Below, piece after piece: positions 52,188-60,297 of a stretch of DNA of 64,000 nucleotides (positions within the stretch are counted from its first letter, which is position 1; every line of letters begins with the position of its first letter). Origin of the DNA: an uncultured Oscillospiraceae bacterium (GTDB lineage: Bacteria; Bacillota; Clostridia; Oscillospirales; Ruminococcaceae); NCBI GenBank assembly GCA_934465295.1, contig CAKSKU010000001.1, positions 248,001 through 312,000 on the forward strand. The letters run 5' to 3'. The notes under the pieces are model-generated. The model did not search any database. It was not told the DNA's origin and saw only the letters and a list, made by a program, of their open reading frames with translations. The position numbers and the translations under genes are program-made.

Positions 52188-52613
52188 TTACTTAGCTGCG
52201 CCTGCCTTAGGCTTCTTTGCGCCGTACTTGGAACGAGCCTGATTTCTCTTAGCTACGCCCTGAGCGTCAAGTGTGCCTCTGATGATGTGGTAACGTACAC
52301 CAGGGAGATCCTTTACACGTCCGCCTCTGATAAGAACAACGGAGTGTTCCTGGAGGTTATGACCGATACCCGGAATGTAAGCAGTAACTTCTGTACCGTT
52401 TGTGAGCTTTACTCTGGCGATCTTTCTCATAGCAGAGTTAGGCTTCTTAGGTGTAGCAGTTCTTACAGCTGTGCATACGCCTCTCTTCTGAGGTGCGCTC
52501 TGATCGATCTGGATCTTCTTCTTGGAGTTGTAACCCTTCTGAAGAGCAGGAGCTGTGGATTTCTTTTCGGAAACCTCTCTTCCCTTACGAACCAACTGGT
52601 TAAATGTAGGCAT
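52188..52613 (-). CDS. rpsL: 30S ribosomal protein S12
   Basis: A 141-residue protein with PTFNQLVRKGREVSEKKS at its start, KKPNSAMRKIARVKLTNG and PGIGHNLQEHSVVLIRGGRV. It lies at the decoding centre; the KPNSA lysine (streptomycin site) is wild type. It heads the str-type operon; rpoB/rpoC are not adjacent, and a consensus promoter is directly upstream. Confidence 0.98.
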   Translation of the reverse strand: MPTFNQLVRKGREVSEKKSTAPALQKGYNSKKKIQIDQSAPQKRGVCTAVRTATPKKPNSAMRKIARVKLTNGTEVTAYIPGIGHNLQEHSVVLIRGGRVKDLPGVRYHIIRGTLDAQGVAKRNQARSKYGAKKPKAGAAK

Positions 52614-52696
52614 AATCTATCTCCTTTCCCAAAAATTACTGTTTATATGCACGTCCGGGCGCAATTACCCATAAAGACAGCATCAAACAATTAATA

Positions 52697-52725
52697 ATTA
52701 TATACACAAAGCGCCGATTTGTCAA
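52697..52725 (-). promoter_or_regulatory. Promoter of rpsL-rpsG-fusA
   Basis: Minus-strand TTGACA (52720-52725), 17-bp spacer, TATAAT (52697-52702), both perfect, about 85 bases before rpsL. Confidence 0.9.
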
Positions 52726-52960
52726 GCATTTTCGCCAATTTTTTCTCAAAAATTTTTGCAGCATCAACATTATATGCGCTTTTCGTCATATTTATACAAA
52801 ATGCAGAAATTCCGCCCTTATTTTTATGTGAAATATGAAATTTATGGCACTAAATCGGTAAACCGATGCCAATGCAACGGAAAAGAGAGCAAACTTTGAT
52901 AATTGACAATTGATAATTGATAATTGATAATTTTGTCGGAAACAAATTGCGGAATAGCAC

Positions 52961-52989
52961 TTGACATTTTTTATGCCTTATAATATAAA
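52961..52989 (+). promoter_or_regulatory. Promoter of the antisense RNA
   Basis: TTGACA (52961-52966), 17-bp spacer, TATAAA (52984-52989). Two copies of CTTATAATATAAAT overlap it, giving alternative -10 boxes. Confidence 0.6.
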
Positions 52990-52995
52990 TCTTAT

Positions 52996-53083
52996 AATAT
53001 AAATATAACATGAGCATACCGATAGACGGTCGCTCCCAAGATTGTGTTAAAGAATAACCGCCAAAGGGCGGTTATTTCTTTTT
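52996..53083 (+). ncRNA. Candidate type I antitoxin RNA
   Basis: A transcript of about 85-90 bases from the promoter above would end at a strong terminator: AATAACCGCC (53053-53062) with GGCGGTTATT (53067-53076), then TCTTTTT. It is convergent with the small toxin frame and overlaps its 3' end, as in antisense-controlled toxins. A small hairpin ACCG-ATAGA-CGGT lies inside. Not tested by any model. Confidence 0.5.
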
Positions 53084-53152
53084 GCTATCAAGCAGTATCT
53101 TAATGATATCGCAAATAAGTATTCCTAAAGTAAGTACTTCAATAATACTCAT
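53072..53152 (-). CDS. Small hydrophobic peptide, candidate type I (holin-like) toxin
   Basis: A 26-residue peptide: MSIIEVLTLGILICDIIKIL followed by LDSKKK. One membrane helix plus a lysine-rich tail is the form of type I, holin-like toxins of Firmicutes. Its last codon overlaps the terminator of a convergent RNA, as expected of an antisense antitoxin. A GGGA site lies about 10 bases before ATG, and no clear promoter is visible upstream, where the heptad array starts, so the toxin gene may be silent. Toxin identity is an inference from form and layout. Confidence 0.5.
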   Translation of the reverse strand: MSIIEVLTLGILICDIIKILLDSKKK

Positions 53153-53539
53153 AAGCAGCGATCCCGTTAGGAAAGTTGACAGTTAACAGTTAATAGTTAA
53201 CAATTGGCGTTTTTTAATTGTCAATTATCAACTATCAATTATCAATTAAAATTACAGACCTGTTTTCAGGGAATTACTCCACTGAAAACAGGTCTGTTCG
53301 TTTATTTAAACATCTTATGCCGCAGAACGGGAAACCCGTTCCTTACAAATTTTTCGGATAATTTGCCGTTTATAAACAGGCAAATACAGAACCCGCCCCA
53401 AGATCAAAAAAGCTGTTAACTATTGACTGTTAACTATCAACTATCAACTATCAACTATTAACTATTAACTATTAACTGTAAACTGCAAATTGTCAATTAT
53501 CAATTCTCAATTATCAATTAAAAAAATTTCTCCTCCCTC

Positions 53540-53578
53540 TTGACAAATGCCGAAAAGTGTGTTATAACTGTATTACAG
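53540..53578 (+). promoter_or_regulatory. Promoter and palindromic operator of the GntR-ABC operon
   Basis: TTGACA (53540-53545), 17-bp spacer, TATAAC (53563-53568). The -10 box abuts the perfect palindrome CTGTATTACAG (53568-53578), and a further TACAGTTAATACAG follows at about 53585. This is a natural operator for the YtrA-type regulator encoded next. Confidence 0.7.
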
Positions 53579-53614
53579 CAAGTAGTACAGTTAATACAGA
53601 TAGAGGGTGATATA

Positions 53615-54007
53615 ATGTTTGCAATTGACCTCAGGGAGCGCACTCCTATTTATGAGCAGCTCTACAAAAGAATAACCGAGCTTATCATAAAGGGCGAGCT
53701 TAAACAGGACGATAAGCTCCCGAGCGTCCGTGAGCTTGCGAAGGAGCTTGGCGTTAATCCGAATACGGTCGCAAAAGCGTTCCAGATGCTCGAACGTGAC
53801 AAGGTGATCTACTCCTTGCAGGGCAGAGGAAGCTTCGTTGCCGCCGTCCAAACCGACAGCATCAAGGAGCGAACGCTCACAGCTTTTGATGCGGCTGTTG
53901 CCGAGGCTCTGAAGGCAGGACTGACCGCTGACGAACTTATCTTACGCATAAAAAATTATGACGAAAAAGGACTTGACAAAAATGAAACGCAAAAACAGGA
54001 AAAATAA
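53615..54007 (+). CDS. GntR family (YtrA subfamily) transcription regulator
   Basis: A 130-residue protein with a GntR winged helix (residues 5-75: PIYEQLYKRITELIIKGELK, LPSVRELAKELGVNPNTVAKA) and a short helical C-terminus in place of an effector domain, as in the YtrA subfamily. The start at 53615 follows AGAGGGTGAT. It likely represses its own operon at the CTGTATTACAG site upstream. The VanY-like gene overlaps its end by 26 bases. Confidence 0.88.
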   Translation: MFAIDLRERTPIYEQLYKRITELIIKGELKQDDKLPSVRELAKELGVNPNTVAKAFQMLERDKVIYSLQGRGSFVAAVQTDSIKERTLTAFDAAVAEALKAGLTADELILRIKNYDEKGLDKNETQKQEK

Positions 54008-54695
54008 ACATTCCGCTTTTCCTGCCGTTGTATGTACGGTGTTCCTTGCCGCAGCGGTGCTTTCGGGAAATGCCGTTTACCGCAGACAGCAAATTATTGC
54101 AAATGTCAGCACAAATGAAACCGCCGATGCATCTGACCCGATGCTTGTATTGGTGAACAGAACGCATATTATCTCGAACGAATACAGCGGCGAGCTTGTC
54201 GAACTCGACTGCGGAAAAAGCGTCGATTCACGGATCTATCCCGACCTCCAAGCGATGTTTGACGAAATGAGGAACGAGGGCATTTATCCGATAGTGAACG
54301 AGGGCTTCCGCACAAGGAAAGATCAGGAGCAGATGATGACAGATCAGATAAACGCTTATCTTGACGAGGGTTACAGCCGCAGAAAAGCGGAAAAGCTTGC
54401 GGAGAAGATAGTTGCTCCCGTGGGTTCGAGCGAACACGAGCTTGGCATTGCCGTTGACATCATCGCCGATAAAGCTAAGTCGGATAACGAAACGATCTAT
54501 GACTGGCTTGCGGAAAATGCGTATAAATACGGCTTTATCCTCCGCTATCCACCGAATAAGACCGAGATAACGGGCATCGATTATGAGCCTTGGCATTACC
54601 GATATGTCGGCAAAAAGGCGGCAGCGGAAATTTATGAACAGGGCATTTGCCTTGAAGAATACCTTGAAAATAACACGAAAGGAACAGATATATGA
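53982..54695 (+). CDS. D-alanyl-D-alanine carboxypeptidase, VanY family
   Basis: A 237-residue membrane-anchored zinc peptidase: a basic N-terminus and one membrane helix (residues 14-33), then the VanY domain with SSEHELGIAVD (zinc ligands H152, D159) and EPWHYRYVG (catalytic E202, ligand H205). It trims the terminal D-Ala of peptidoglycan stem peptides outside the cell. The start at 53982 is chosen for AAGGAC upstream; 53958 is an alternative. It overlaps both neighbours, so it is translationally coupled in a GntR/ABC operon, suggesting a cell-envelope stress function. Confidence 0.85.
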   Translation: MKRKNRKNKHSAFPAVVCTVFLAAAVLSGNAVYRRQQIIANVSTNETADASDPMLVLVNRTHIISNEYSGELVELDCGKSVDSRIYPDLQAMFDEMRNEGIYPIVNEGFRTRKDQEQMMTDQINAYLDEGYSRRKAEKLAEKIVAPVGSSEHELGIAVDIIADKAKSDNETIYDWLAENAYKYGFILRYPPNKTEITGIDYEPWHYRYVGKKAAAEIYEQGICLEEYLENNTKGTDI

Positions 54696-55603
54696 TTAAA
54701 TTAAAGGGTGCAGTTAAGAAATTTGACGGCTTTGATGCACTTGACGGCGTTGACCTTGAAATAGGCAGCGGCGCAGCATTCGGGCTGTTAGGCTCGAACG
54801 GCGCAGGAAAATCCACCGTCCTGCGGCTTCTCTCGGGCATATACGAAGCGGACGGCGGAACGGTCGAGATAGACGGCGAAAGCGTCTTCGACAACGCCGA
54901 TGTCAAGCGCAGAGTTTTCTTCATCAATGATGAAACGGTGCAGTACAACGGAATGTCGCTCGCCGATATGCGGCGGTATTTCAGCGGATTTTACCCGAAT
55001 TTCTCGAACGAGCTTTTCGATAAGCTGAACGATACCATAAAGCTCCCCGAGAAAAAGCCGATGGACAAATTTTCAAAGGGAATGAAGCGTCAGGCTATCG
55101 TTATCACGGGGCTTGCCTGCCAAACGGACTATCTTTTCCTCGATGAAGCCTTTGACGGACTTGACCCGACTATGCGAAACATCGTAAAGCGTATGCTCGT
55201 TGATGAAATGCTCGACCGTGGACTTACGACCGTCATTTCCTCGCATAATCTGAAGGAAATAAACGAAATTTGCGACAGTGCGGCGCTTATGCACAGAGGA
55301 AAGGTGCTTTTCTGCCGTGACCTTGACAGTTTAAAGGGCGAAGTCCACAAAATTCAGGCTGCTTTCGACAAAAATTATACGGCGGAGGATTTCCCCGAGC
55401 TTAAAGTGCTGCATTTTGAGCAGAACGGCAGCCTTACATATATGATCGCAAAGGGAAGCGCCGAAACGGTCGAAGAAGCCGTGCGCAAAAAGTCGCCGCT
55501 CGTCTTTGATATGATACCGCTCACGCTTGAAGAAATTTTTATCTATGAAATGGAGGAAAAGGGTTATGACTGGAAAGGCATCGACTGCACAAACATCGGC
55601 TGA
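54692..55603 (+). CDS. ABC transporter ATP-binding protein
   Basis: A 303-residue ATPase with Walker A GSNGAGKS (about residues 34-41), the degenerate signature FSKGMKRQ typical of the YtrB/ABC-2 subfamily, and Walker B YLFLDEAFDGLDP. The C-terminal extension (about 220-303) is a regulatory domain. It overlaps the peptidase gene by 4 bases and the permease gene by 38 bases. Cargo unknown; related systems export or protect against envelope-active peptides. Confidence 0.9.
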   Translation: MIKLKGAVKKFDGFDALDGVDLEIGSGAAFGLLGSNGAGKSTVLRLLSGIYEADGGTVEIDGESVFDNADVKRRVFFINDETVQYNGMSLADMRRYFSGFYPNFSNELFDKLNDTIKLPEKKPMDKFSKGMKRQAIVITGLACQTDYLFLDEAFDGLDPTMRNIVKRMLVDEMLDRGLTTVISSHNLKEINEICDSAALMHRGKVLFCRDLDSLKGEVHKIQAAFDKNYTAEDFPELKVLHFEQNGSLTYMIAKGSAETVEEAVRKKSPLVFDMIPLTLEEIFIYEMEEKGYDWKGIDCTNIG

Positions 55604-57938
55604 ATATGAGCCGTCCGTTCATAACGGCTTGTGGAATATACGGAACTGCACGAAGCTGACCGTGATAATTTTCATTCTGCATCTTATCGCTGCACCGTCC
55701 GTTCTGATATCGGCGTTATACAATATCACAAATCATATTTCCGACACGCCGAGCGACAGCTCTTTGGTAATTGCGATGTGCGCAACGGGTGTTGCGGGCG
55801 CACTCGGAATTCTCATCGCATTTATGAATTTCGGCAGTCTTTATAACAAGAACAAAGCCGATATGTACCTCTCCGCACCGCTTTCGATGAAACAGAGATT
55901 TTTCTCCGACTATATCTCGGGGCTGGCTTCGTACATTATCCCGTTCATCGCAGCGCAGATACCGACGCTCATTCTCTTTGCGGTCGGACACTTCGGCTTT
56001 GACGGAAAGGAGATCATGCTCTACTATTCGGGAAATGACGGACCGGTCGAGTATACAACTACCTGCGATCTGTTCGGCTTGATCTTCCCGATGTACTGTC
56101 GGATAGCTGTCGGCGGAATACTTGCAATGATAATGCTTTTCACGCTGACAGTCCTTATACTGACCTGCTGCGGAGCGCTCTTTGACGGCATTGTTCATAC
56201 CGTGCTTATAAATGCATTTGCAGGTCTGTCGATCGCACTTTCCTGCCATACTATTTATAATGCATATTTTGCGATAGATCTGAACAGATTCTTTTATCCG
56301 CTGATCTCGTGGACGTCGCCTGCGGGAGCTGTTGTGATGCTGTTTATGGGACTCGGCACCGACGCTGAAACAAAGCTTTTTGATTATGTCTGTATCCCAC
56401 TCTGGGAATGGGCGCTTGGCGTTATCGTGAATATTGCCGTGAATTTTGCGCTGGCTTATCATTTCTACCGCAAGCGCAGAGCCGAGCAGATCACAAAGCC
56501 TGTCGTTTTCCGCCCGATATACAGCCTGATGGCAGTGCTTATGCTTATAACTGTTTTTGCGGTGGCTTTCAACGATGCGTTCGTGAACGGCTTCAGCAAT
56601 CGCAGCTACGTTCTCACGGTCTTTTTCGTATCTTTCCTTATATATATGCTCTTTGAGATAATTTCCAACAGAGGAATGAAAAAGCTGTGGAAAGGCGCAC
56701 TGCGGTATGTCATAACGTCTGTGGCGTATATCGGCTGTATGATGCTTATGATCTCGACAAGATTTTTCGGCGCAGAATATTATGTTCCGTCCGCCGATAA
56801 TGTGGAGAAGATATATCTTGCTTACGGCGGAGCTTACAATGATAATATCATCACGAACTTCACATATTACAGCGGCGACGGCTCGGACGGTCGTGTTTTT
56901 ACCATTGAGGACAGGGACAACATTGATAATATCCTTGCCGCACAGCGCATATCCTCCTCGATCAGAAAAAATGCAGTGGAAAACGGCGGTTCGACAGGCT
57001 GGTACGACTGGCTCAGTGAAAGCGATGTGCCGTATGATGTCGATGATTTCTCGGTATGCTGCGTACTCAAAGACGGCAGAAGAGTTTCCAGGATCTACTC
57101 AGTTATAAATGCGGAAGCGGCAAAGCACCTTATGGCTGTCGATGTTTCACCCGAATACAAAGTGCAGGCGGCACAGAACCTTAAAAACAGATTTATGCCA
57201 TACAACGAACTCTATGAAGAACGTGTTAAAAACGAAAAGACTTGGGGATCACTCGGCGGCGTTGAGAATGTTTCTATCGATATGTATCTGTTCACGCCCT
57301 ACAACCTTTCTACGGGATATGTTGAGCCGGGTACAAAGAAAATAAAAATGAGCGAAAGCCTTTACAATGATCTTCGTGACGCTGTTGCCGCAGACAGAGC
57401 GAACCTCACGGCTGACCAGTATTACAGACCCTGCTCCGACAGGAAATATTCCATTACCATAGGCGGAATTATATTCGGGCTTGAGGTCGATGGAAGCTGG
57501 ACTGAGACGATGAGGGTCCTCGCCGCTTACAACTGCTTTGAAAGTCTTAACGATGAGATGGACGAAATACTTGACGAGAGCAATATAAACATGGAGCGCA
57601 GGATAAAGATCAGCAGAAACACCTTCACTTCGGAATGCGGATATTCGGACGTTTTATACAGCGAAAAGCAGGGCGTTTCGACCAAAGAGTACTGGTCAGG
57701 CGTAAACAGCGGTGACAGCAGCAGATATGTTATACATTACTCTGAAGACCTGCGCAAGCTTTTTGAAGTCATGCAGTTCAGATATGTCACCGATGAAATG
57801 ATATACAGCATCAGCATCAACGATAATTCGTACCCCATCCCACCCGAGTATTCGGACGTAGCCGAGAGGGTATTCGCATCCGCCGAAAACCCGAACGACT
57901 ACCCCGAAAAAACGGAGTTTTTGATAGTTAACAGTTAA
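55566..57938 (+). CDS. ABC transporter permease (large, ABC-2 type)
   Basis: A 790-residue permease. About eight to ten membrane segments lie in residues 30-430 (e.g. LTVIIFILHLIAAPSVLISA), followed by an extracytoplasmic domain of about 350 residues. The start at 55566 lies inside the ATPase gene, with AAAGGG upstream. The last codons, ending IVNS, are made by the RTTRAYA heptad array, so the original end may be replaced. It partners with the preceding ATPase. Confidence 0.82.
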   Translation: MTGKASTAQTSAEYEPSVHNGLWNIRNCTKLTVIIFILHLIAAPSVLISALYNITNHISDTPSDSSLVIAMCATGVAGALGILIAFMNFGSLYNKNKADMYLSAPLSMKQRFFSDYISGLASYIIPFIAAQIPTLILFAVGHFGFDGKEIMLYYSGNDGPVEYTTTCDLFGLIFPMYCRIAVGGILAMIMLFTLTVLILTCCGALFDGIVHTVLINAFAGLSIALSCHTIYNAYFAIDLNRFFYPLISWTSPAGAVVMLFMGLGTDAETKLFDYVCIPLWEWALGVIVNIAVNFALAYHFYRKRRAEQITKPVVFRPIYSLMAVLMLITVFAVAFNDAFVNGFSNRSYVLTVFFVSFLIYMLFEIISNRGMKKLWKGALRYVITSVAYIGCMMLMISTRFFGAEYYVPSADNVEKIYLAYGGAYNDNIITNFTYYSGDGSDGRVFTIEDRDNIDNILAAQRISSSIRKNAVENGGSTGWYDWLSESDVPYDVDDFSVCCVLKDGRRVSRIYSVINAEAAKHLMAVDVSPEYKVQAAQNLKNRFMPYNELYEERVKNEKTWGSLGGVENVSIDMYLFTPYNLSTGYVEPGTKKIKMSESLYNDLRDAVAADRANLTADQYYRPCSDRKYSITIGGIIFGLEVDGSWTETMRVLAAYNCFESLNDEMDEILDESNINMERRIKISRNTFTSECGYSDVLYSEKQGVSTKEYWSGVNSGDSSRYVIHYSEDLRKLFEVMQFRYVTDEMIYSISINDNSYPIPPEYSDVAERVFASAENPNDYPEKTEFLIVNS

Positions 57939-58140
57939 CAGTTTAGAATTGATAATTGACAATTTTGGGGCTGGAGGGTTTGACGTTTTAATATAGCAGT
58001 CACTATCAGAATATTATGGTTAAGAATGACCGCCCGAGGTTGATTGCTTGGGCGGTCATTCTTTTATAATTGATAATTTTCCCGCATTTTGTTTCCGACA
58101 AAAATTATCAATTATCAACTGTCAATTATCAATTAACTGT
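57921..58140. repeat. Heptad-bounded composite element R6 (RTTRAYA family)
   Basis: Heptads at 57921-57965 begin inside the permease gene and supply its stop. They are followed by a 14-bp-arm hairpin (58022-58063), further heptads at 58066-58080, the module ATTTTGTTTCCGACAAA (about 58086-58102; its inverse at 52930-52946) and inverted heptads (58102-58139). Confidence 0.75.
58022..58063 (+). ncRNA. Relic of an antitoxin-type RNA terminator
   Basis: AAGAATGACCGCCC (58022-58035) pairs perfectly with GGGCGGTCATTCTT (58050-58063), followed by TTATAATT. The approach GTTAAGAATGACCGCC resembles GTTAAAGAATAACCGCC of the antitoxin RNA at 52996. TTGACG near 57979 could be its -35 box. No toxin frame is left, so I read it as a relic or orphan. 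Confidence 0.4.
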
Positions 58141-58205
58141 GTTGCGGCACCGATGTTAGTGCGGATATTGCTGAAATTGTGAATACATACTGCAATGAAA
58201 ACTAA
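58140..58205 (+). pseudogene. 3' end fragment homologous to the gene at 63821-64000
   Basis: Encodes GTDVSADIAEIVNTYCNEN and a stop, matching DTDVSADIAEIANTYCGEN, the C-terminus of the minus-strand gene at the right edge of the window. The 5' part is missing and begins at a heptad array. The matching region extends into the following terminator-like hairpin (about 58213-58250; partner 63775-63815). Confidence 0.6.
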
Positions 58206-58292
58206 GGTCGGAGACTGTGCTGATACGCTTTTTGCAGCAGTGCCGTTTTATTTTAGGGCGATAAGAAACGGACATACCGCACAAAAAAACCG

Positions 58293-58321
58293 TTGACTTT
58301 TTGCGAGAAAAATTGTATAAT
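58293..58321 (+). promoter_or_regulatory. Promoter of the DUF4317-trxA operon
   Basis: TTGACT (58293-58298), 17-bp spacer, TATAAT (58316-58321), about 40 bases before the ATG. Confidence 0.8.
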
Positions 58322-58366
58322 AAAGCTGATAAAATTTACACTTATACAAGTAAAGGTGGTCAAAAA

Positions 58367-59509
58367 ATGAACAAAAAAGAGCTTGCCGAGATAAAGAAAA
58401 ATTTCGGCGAACACAGCGGTTTTTTCACGCTCAACCGTGTGCTTACCGCTTACATAGATACGCAGAAAAACGTTCGATGTCAGACGAACGAGCTTTACTC
58501 GCTCACCCCTGAGGAGATCGGTGCGGTGCTTATGGAGTCGCTTTCAAAGGTATTCAAGGGCAGTCTCGGAAAGGGTCTGCTTGAGTATCCCTTTCCCCGT
58601 GAGCAGTATGACGAGGGCGGTTCGCAGAGAATTTTATGGGAGGCTGTCAAGACCAAGCTTGCCGATGAGGCTGCCTGCGCTGCGCTTCTGGAAAAAATTA
58701 TAAATAATCTTGCTTATGAGCCTGCATATACTATCATCATCGGACACTGTTCATACAGCATAATGTCGAGGGACAAGAATGACGACGATCTCGGCACGGC
58801 TGCGGACGAATACAACTTCATCGTCTGTGCAGTCTGCCCTGCCGTTACGAATGATGACGGGCTTATGTTTGACGGCGACTCGAACTCCATTTCAAAGAAG
58901 CCGAACACCGAGCTTGTCATTGCAAGAGAGCCTACCGACGGCTTTTTCTACCCCGTTTTCAGCGACAGAGCACCTGATGTGAACAGCGTTATGTACTTCA
59001 CGAAAACACCGAGGAAGCCAAATGTTTCGTTCGTCAATGACGTTCTCGGCTGTGAGTTCAGAATGAGCGCAAACGGCGAGAAAAAGACGTTCCAGCAGGT
59101 CATGCACGATGTCTGCGGCGATGAACTCAACTACACCGTCATCACGCAGGTGAATGAAAAGCTCCGTGAGTTCGTTCAGGAGGCGAAAAACGACACAGAG
59201 CTGCCCGTTGTTGACGGAAACAGGCTTTACAACATCCTCTCCGACTCGGGCGTGAGCGATGAAAAGCTGGAGGGGATGAAAACCATTTTCGAGAACAAGG
59301 TAAGCGGCGGTGCTTTGACTGCGACGAACCTCGTTGAGCCGAAAACGAAGCTTTCCACCCCCGAGATAACCGTCAGCATCAGCAAGGACGCTACCGACAA
59401 GGTAAGGACAGCCACGATGGACGGCAGACGATGCCTTATCATCGACCTCGACGACCCTGCGATCGAGATAAACGGGCTTGCAACACGCATAAAGGGAAAT
59501 TCAATATAA
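58367..59509 (+). CDS. DUF4317 family protein
   Basis: A 380-residue cytoplasmic protein of the DUF4317 family, common in Clostridia and without known function. It starts MNKKELAEIKKNFGEHSGFF at ATG 58367 after AAAGGTGG; the frame is open upstream but has no ribosome site there. It has no membrane segment and contains a repeated mixed alpha/beta layout. It is directly upstream of trxA (15 bases), so it may take part in redox or stress physiology, inferred from position only. Confidence 0.8.
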   Translation: MNKKELAEIKKNFGEHSGFFTLNRVLTAYIDTQKNVRCQTNELYSLTPEEIGAVLMESLSKVFKGSLGKGLLEYPFPREQYDEGGSQRILWEAVKTKLADEAACAALLEKIINNLAYEPAYTIIIGHCSYSIMSRDKNDDDLGTAADEYNFIVCAVCPAVTNDDGLMFDGDSNSISKKPNTELVIAREPTDGFFYPVFSDRAPDVNSVMYFTKTPRKPNVSFVNDVLGCEFRMSANGEKKTFQQVMHDVCGDELNYTVITQVNEKLREFVQEAKNDTELPVVDGNRLYNILSDSGVSDEKLEGMKTIFENKVSGGALTATNLVEPKTKLSTPEITVSISKDATDKVRTATMDGRRCLIIDLDDPAIEINGLATRIKGNSI

Positions 59510-59524
59510 AAAGGAATGATTGAT

Positions 59525-59833
59525 ATGGTAACAACAGTAACAACTGAAAATTTTGAGCAGGAGGTTCTTAAGTCGGACAAGCCTGTGCTTGTTGACTTCT
59601 GGGCATCATGGTGCGGACCGTGTATGATGATGTCCCCTATCGTCGATGAGCTTGCCGAGGAGGAAACGGGCGTAAAGTTCTGCAAAGTGAACGTTGATGA
59701 AGAAATGCCGCTTGCAGCAAAATTCGGGATTGAAAGTATTCCGTCACTGCTGTTTTTCGAGAACGGCAATTTCAAGGATAAGATCGTCGGTGCTGTTCCC
59801 AAGGCACAGCTTAAACAGTTTATCGGAAAGTAA
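59525..59833 (+). CDS. trxA: Thioredoxin
   Basis: A 102-residue thioredoxin with the WCGPC active site (C30, C33) in VLVDFWASWCGPC, conserved ESIPSLLFFENG with the cis-proline, and normal length. The start at 59525 follows AAAGGA; an ATG three codons earlier is closer to the site and less likely. It donates electrons received from the trxB-type reductase at 35273. A heptad-bounded element follows 9 bases after the stop. Confidence 0.95.
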   Translation: MVTTVTTENFEQEVLKSDKPVLVDFWASWCGPCMMMSPIVDELAEEETGVKFCKVNVDEEMPLAAKFGIESIPSLLFFENGNFKDKIVGAVPKAQLKQFIGK

Positions 59834-59842
59834 GCTTGGAGA

Positions 59843-60225
59843 AAATTCGGAATGCGGAATTCGGAATTCGGAATTAATTGCATCGCTCAACTTTGTTTGG
59901 GTGTTGCGAAGCCAACTAAAGTTTAGGTCAAGCCTTTTCAAAGGCTTGCAGGGGTCAAGGGGGCAGAGCCACCTTGTCGCTCTCCGCAGAGAGCGAAATT
60001 CCCTAAACTACGGCTAAAGGCTTTGTTGCAATAACGAAATCAGTAACAAATCAAAAGGCGCAATTCACAAAAATAATGGGGAACGAAATATGTTAAACAT
60101 AGTTTCATAAAGCCATAACAGTGAATTGCGCCAATTCTTTTTTCTTCTAACAAACTATCCTCGGCATGAAATGCGCAGAGCGAAGCGATAAGCATTTCAT
60201 GCCGACATCGTTTGAACGGCGGTGG
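59843..60225 (+). repeat. Heptad-bounded composite element R7
   Basis: Same order as R1: ATTCGGA array (59843-59877), AAGCCAACTAAAGTTTA block, CGCTCTCCGCAGAGAGCG (about 59979-59996), palindrome arms GGCGCAATTCACA (60057-60069) and GTGAATTGCGCC (60121-60132). Its right hairpin differs from R1: CGGCATGAAATGC pairs with GCATTTCATGCCG (about 60163-60203), so modules are exchangeable. Confidence 0.8.
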
Positions 60226-60297
60226 GATATGAACAGAAGGTCGGATTTTTGCGGTTTCACGTTCATATTGCATCGCTGTTCATACTGCGGTTTTATC

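Larger units (their letters stand above)
52897..53520. repeat. Heptad-bounded composite element R5 (RTTRAYA family)
   Basis: Heptad arrays of RTTRAYA type at 52897-52933, 53174-53207, 53216-53249 and 53412-53520, the last two in inverted form. Between them lie the small toxin/antisense unit (52961-53152), a perfect 16-bp-arm hairpin (ACAGACCTGTTTTCAG at 53254-53269 with 53282-53297) and a REP-like palindrome AACGGGAAACCCGTT (about 53325-53339). The last two modules also occur in R3, in the same order, although R3 is bounded by the other heptad family. Confidence 0.8.

Noticed and set aside
53412..53520. Possible CRISPR array
   Set aside because: Repeats are 7 bp, adjacent without spacers, and vary from unit to unit; no Cas genes are near.
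58013..58069. 17-residue peptide frame across the 58022-58063 hairpin
   Set aside because: The frame only reads through the stem-loop, has no ribosome site and lacks a hydrophobic core typical of type I toxins.
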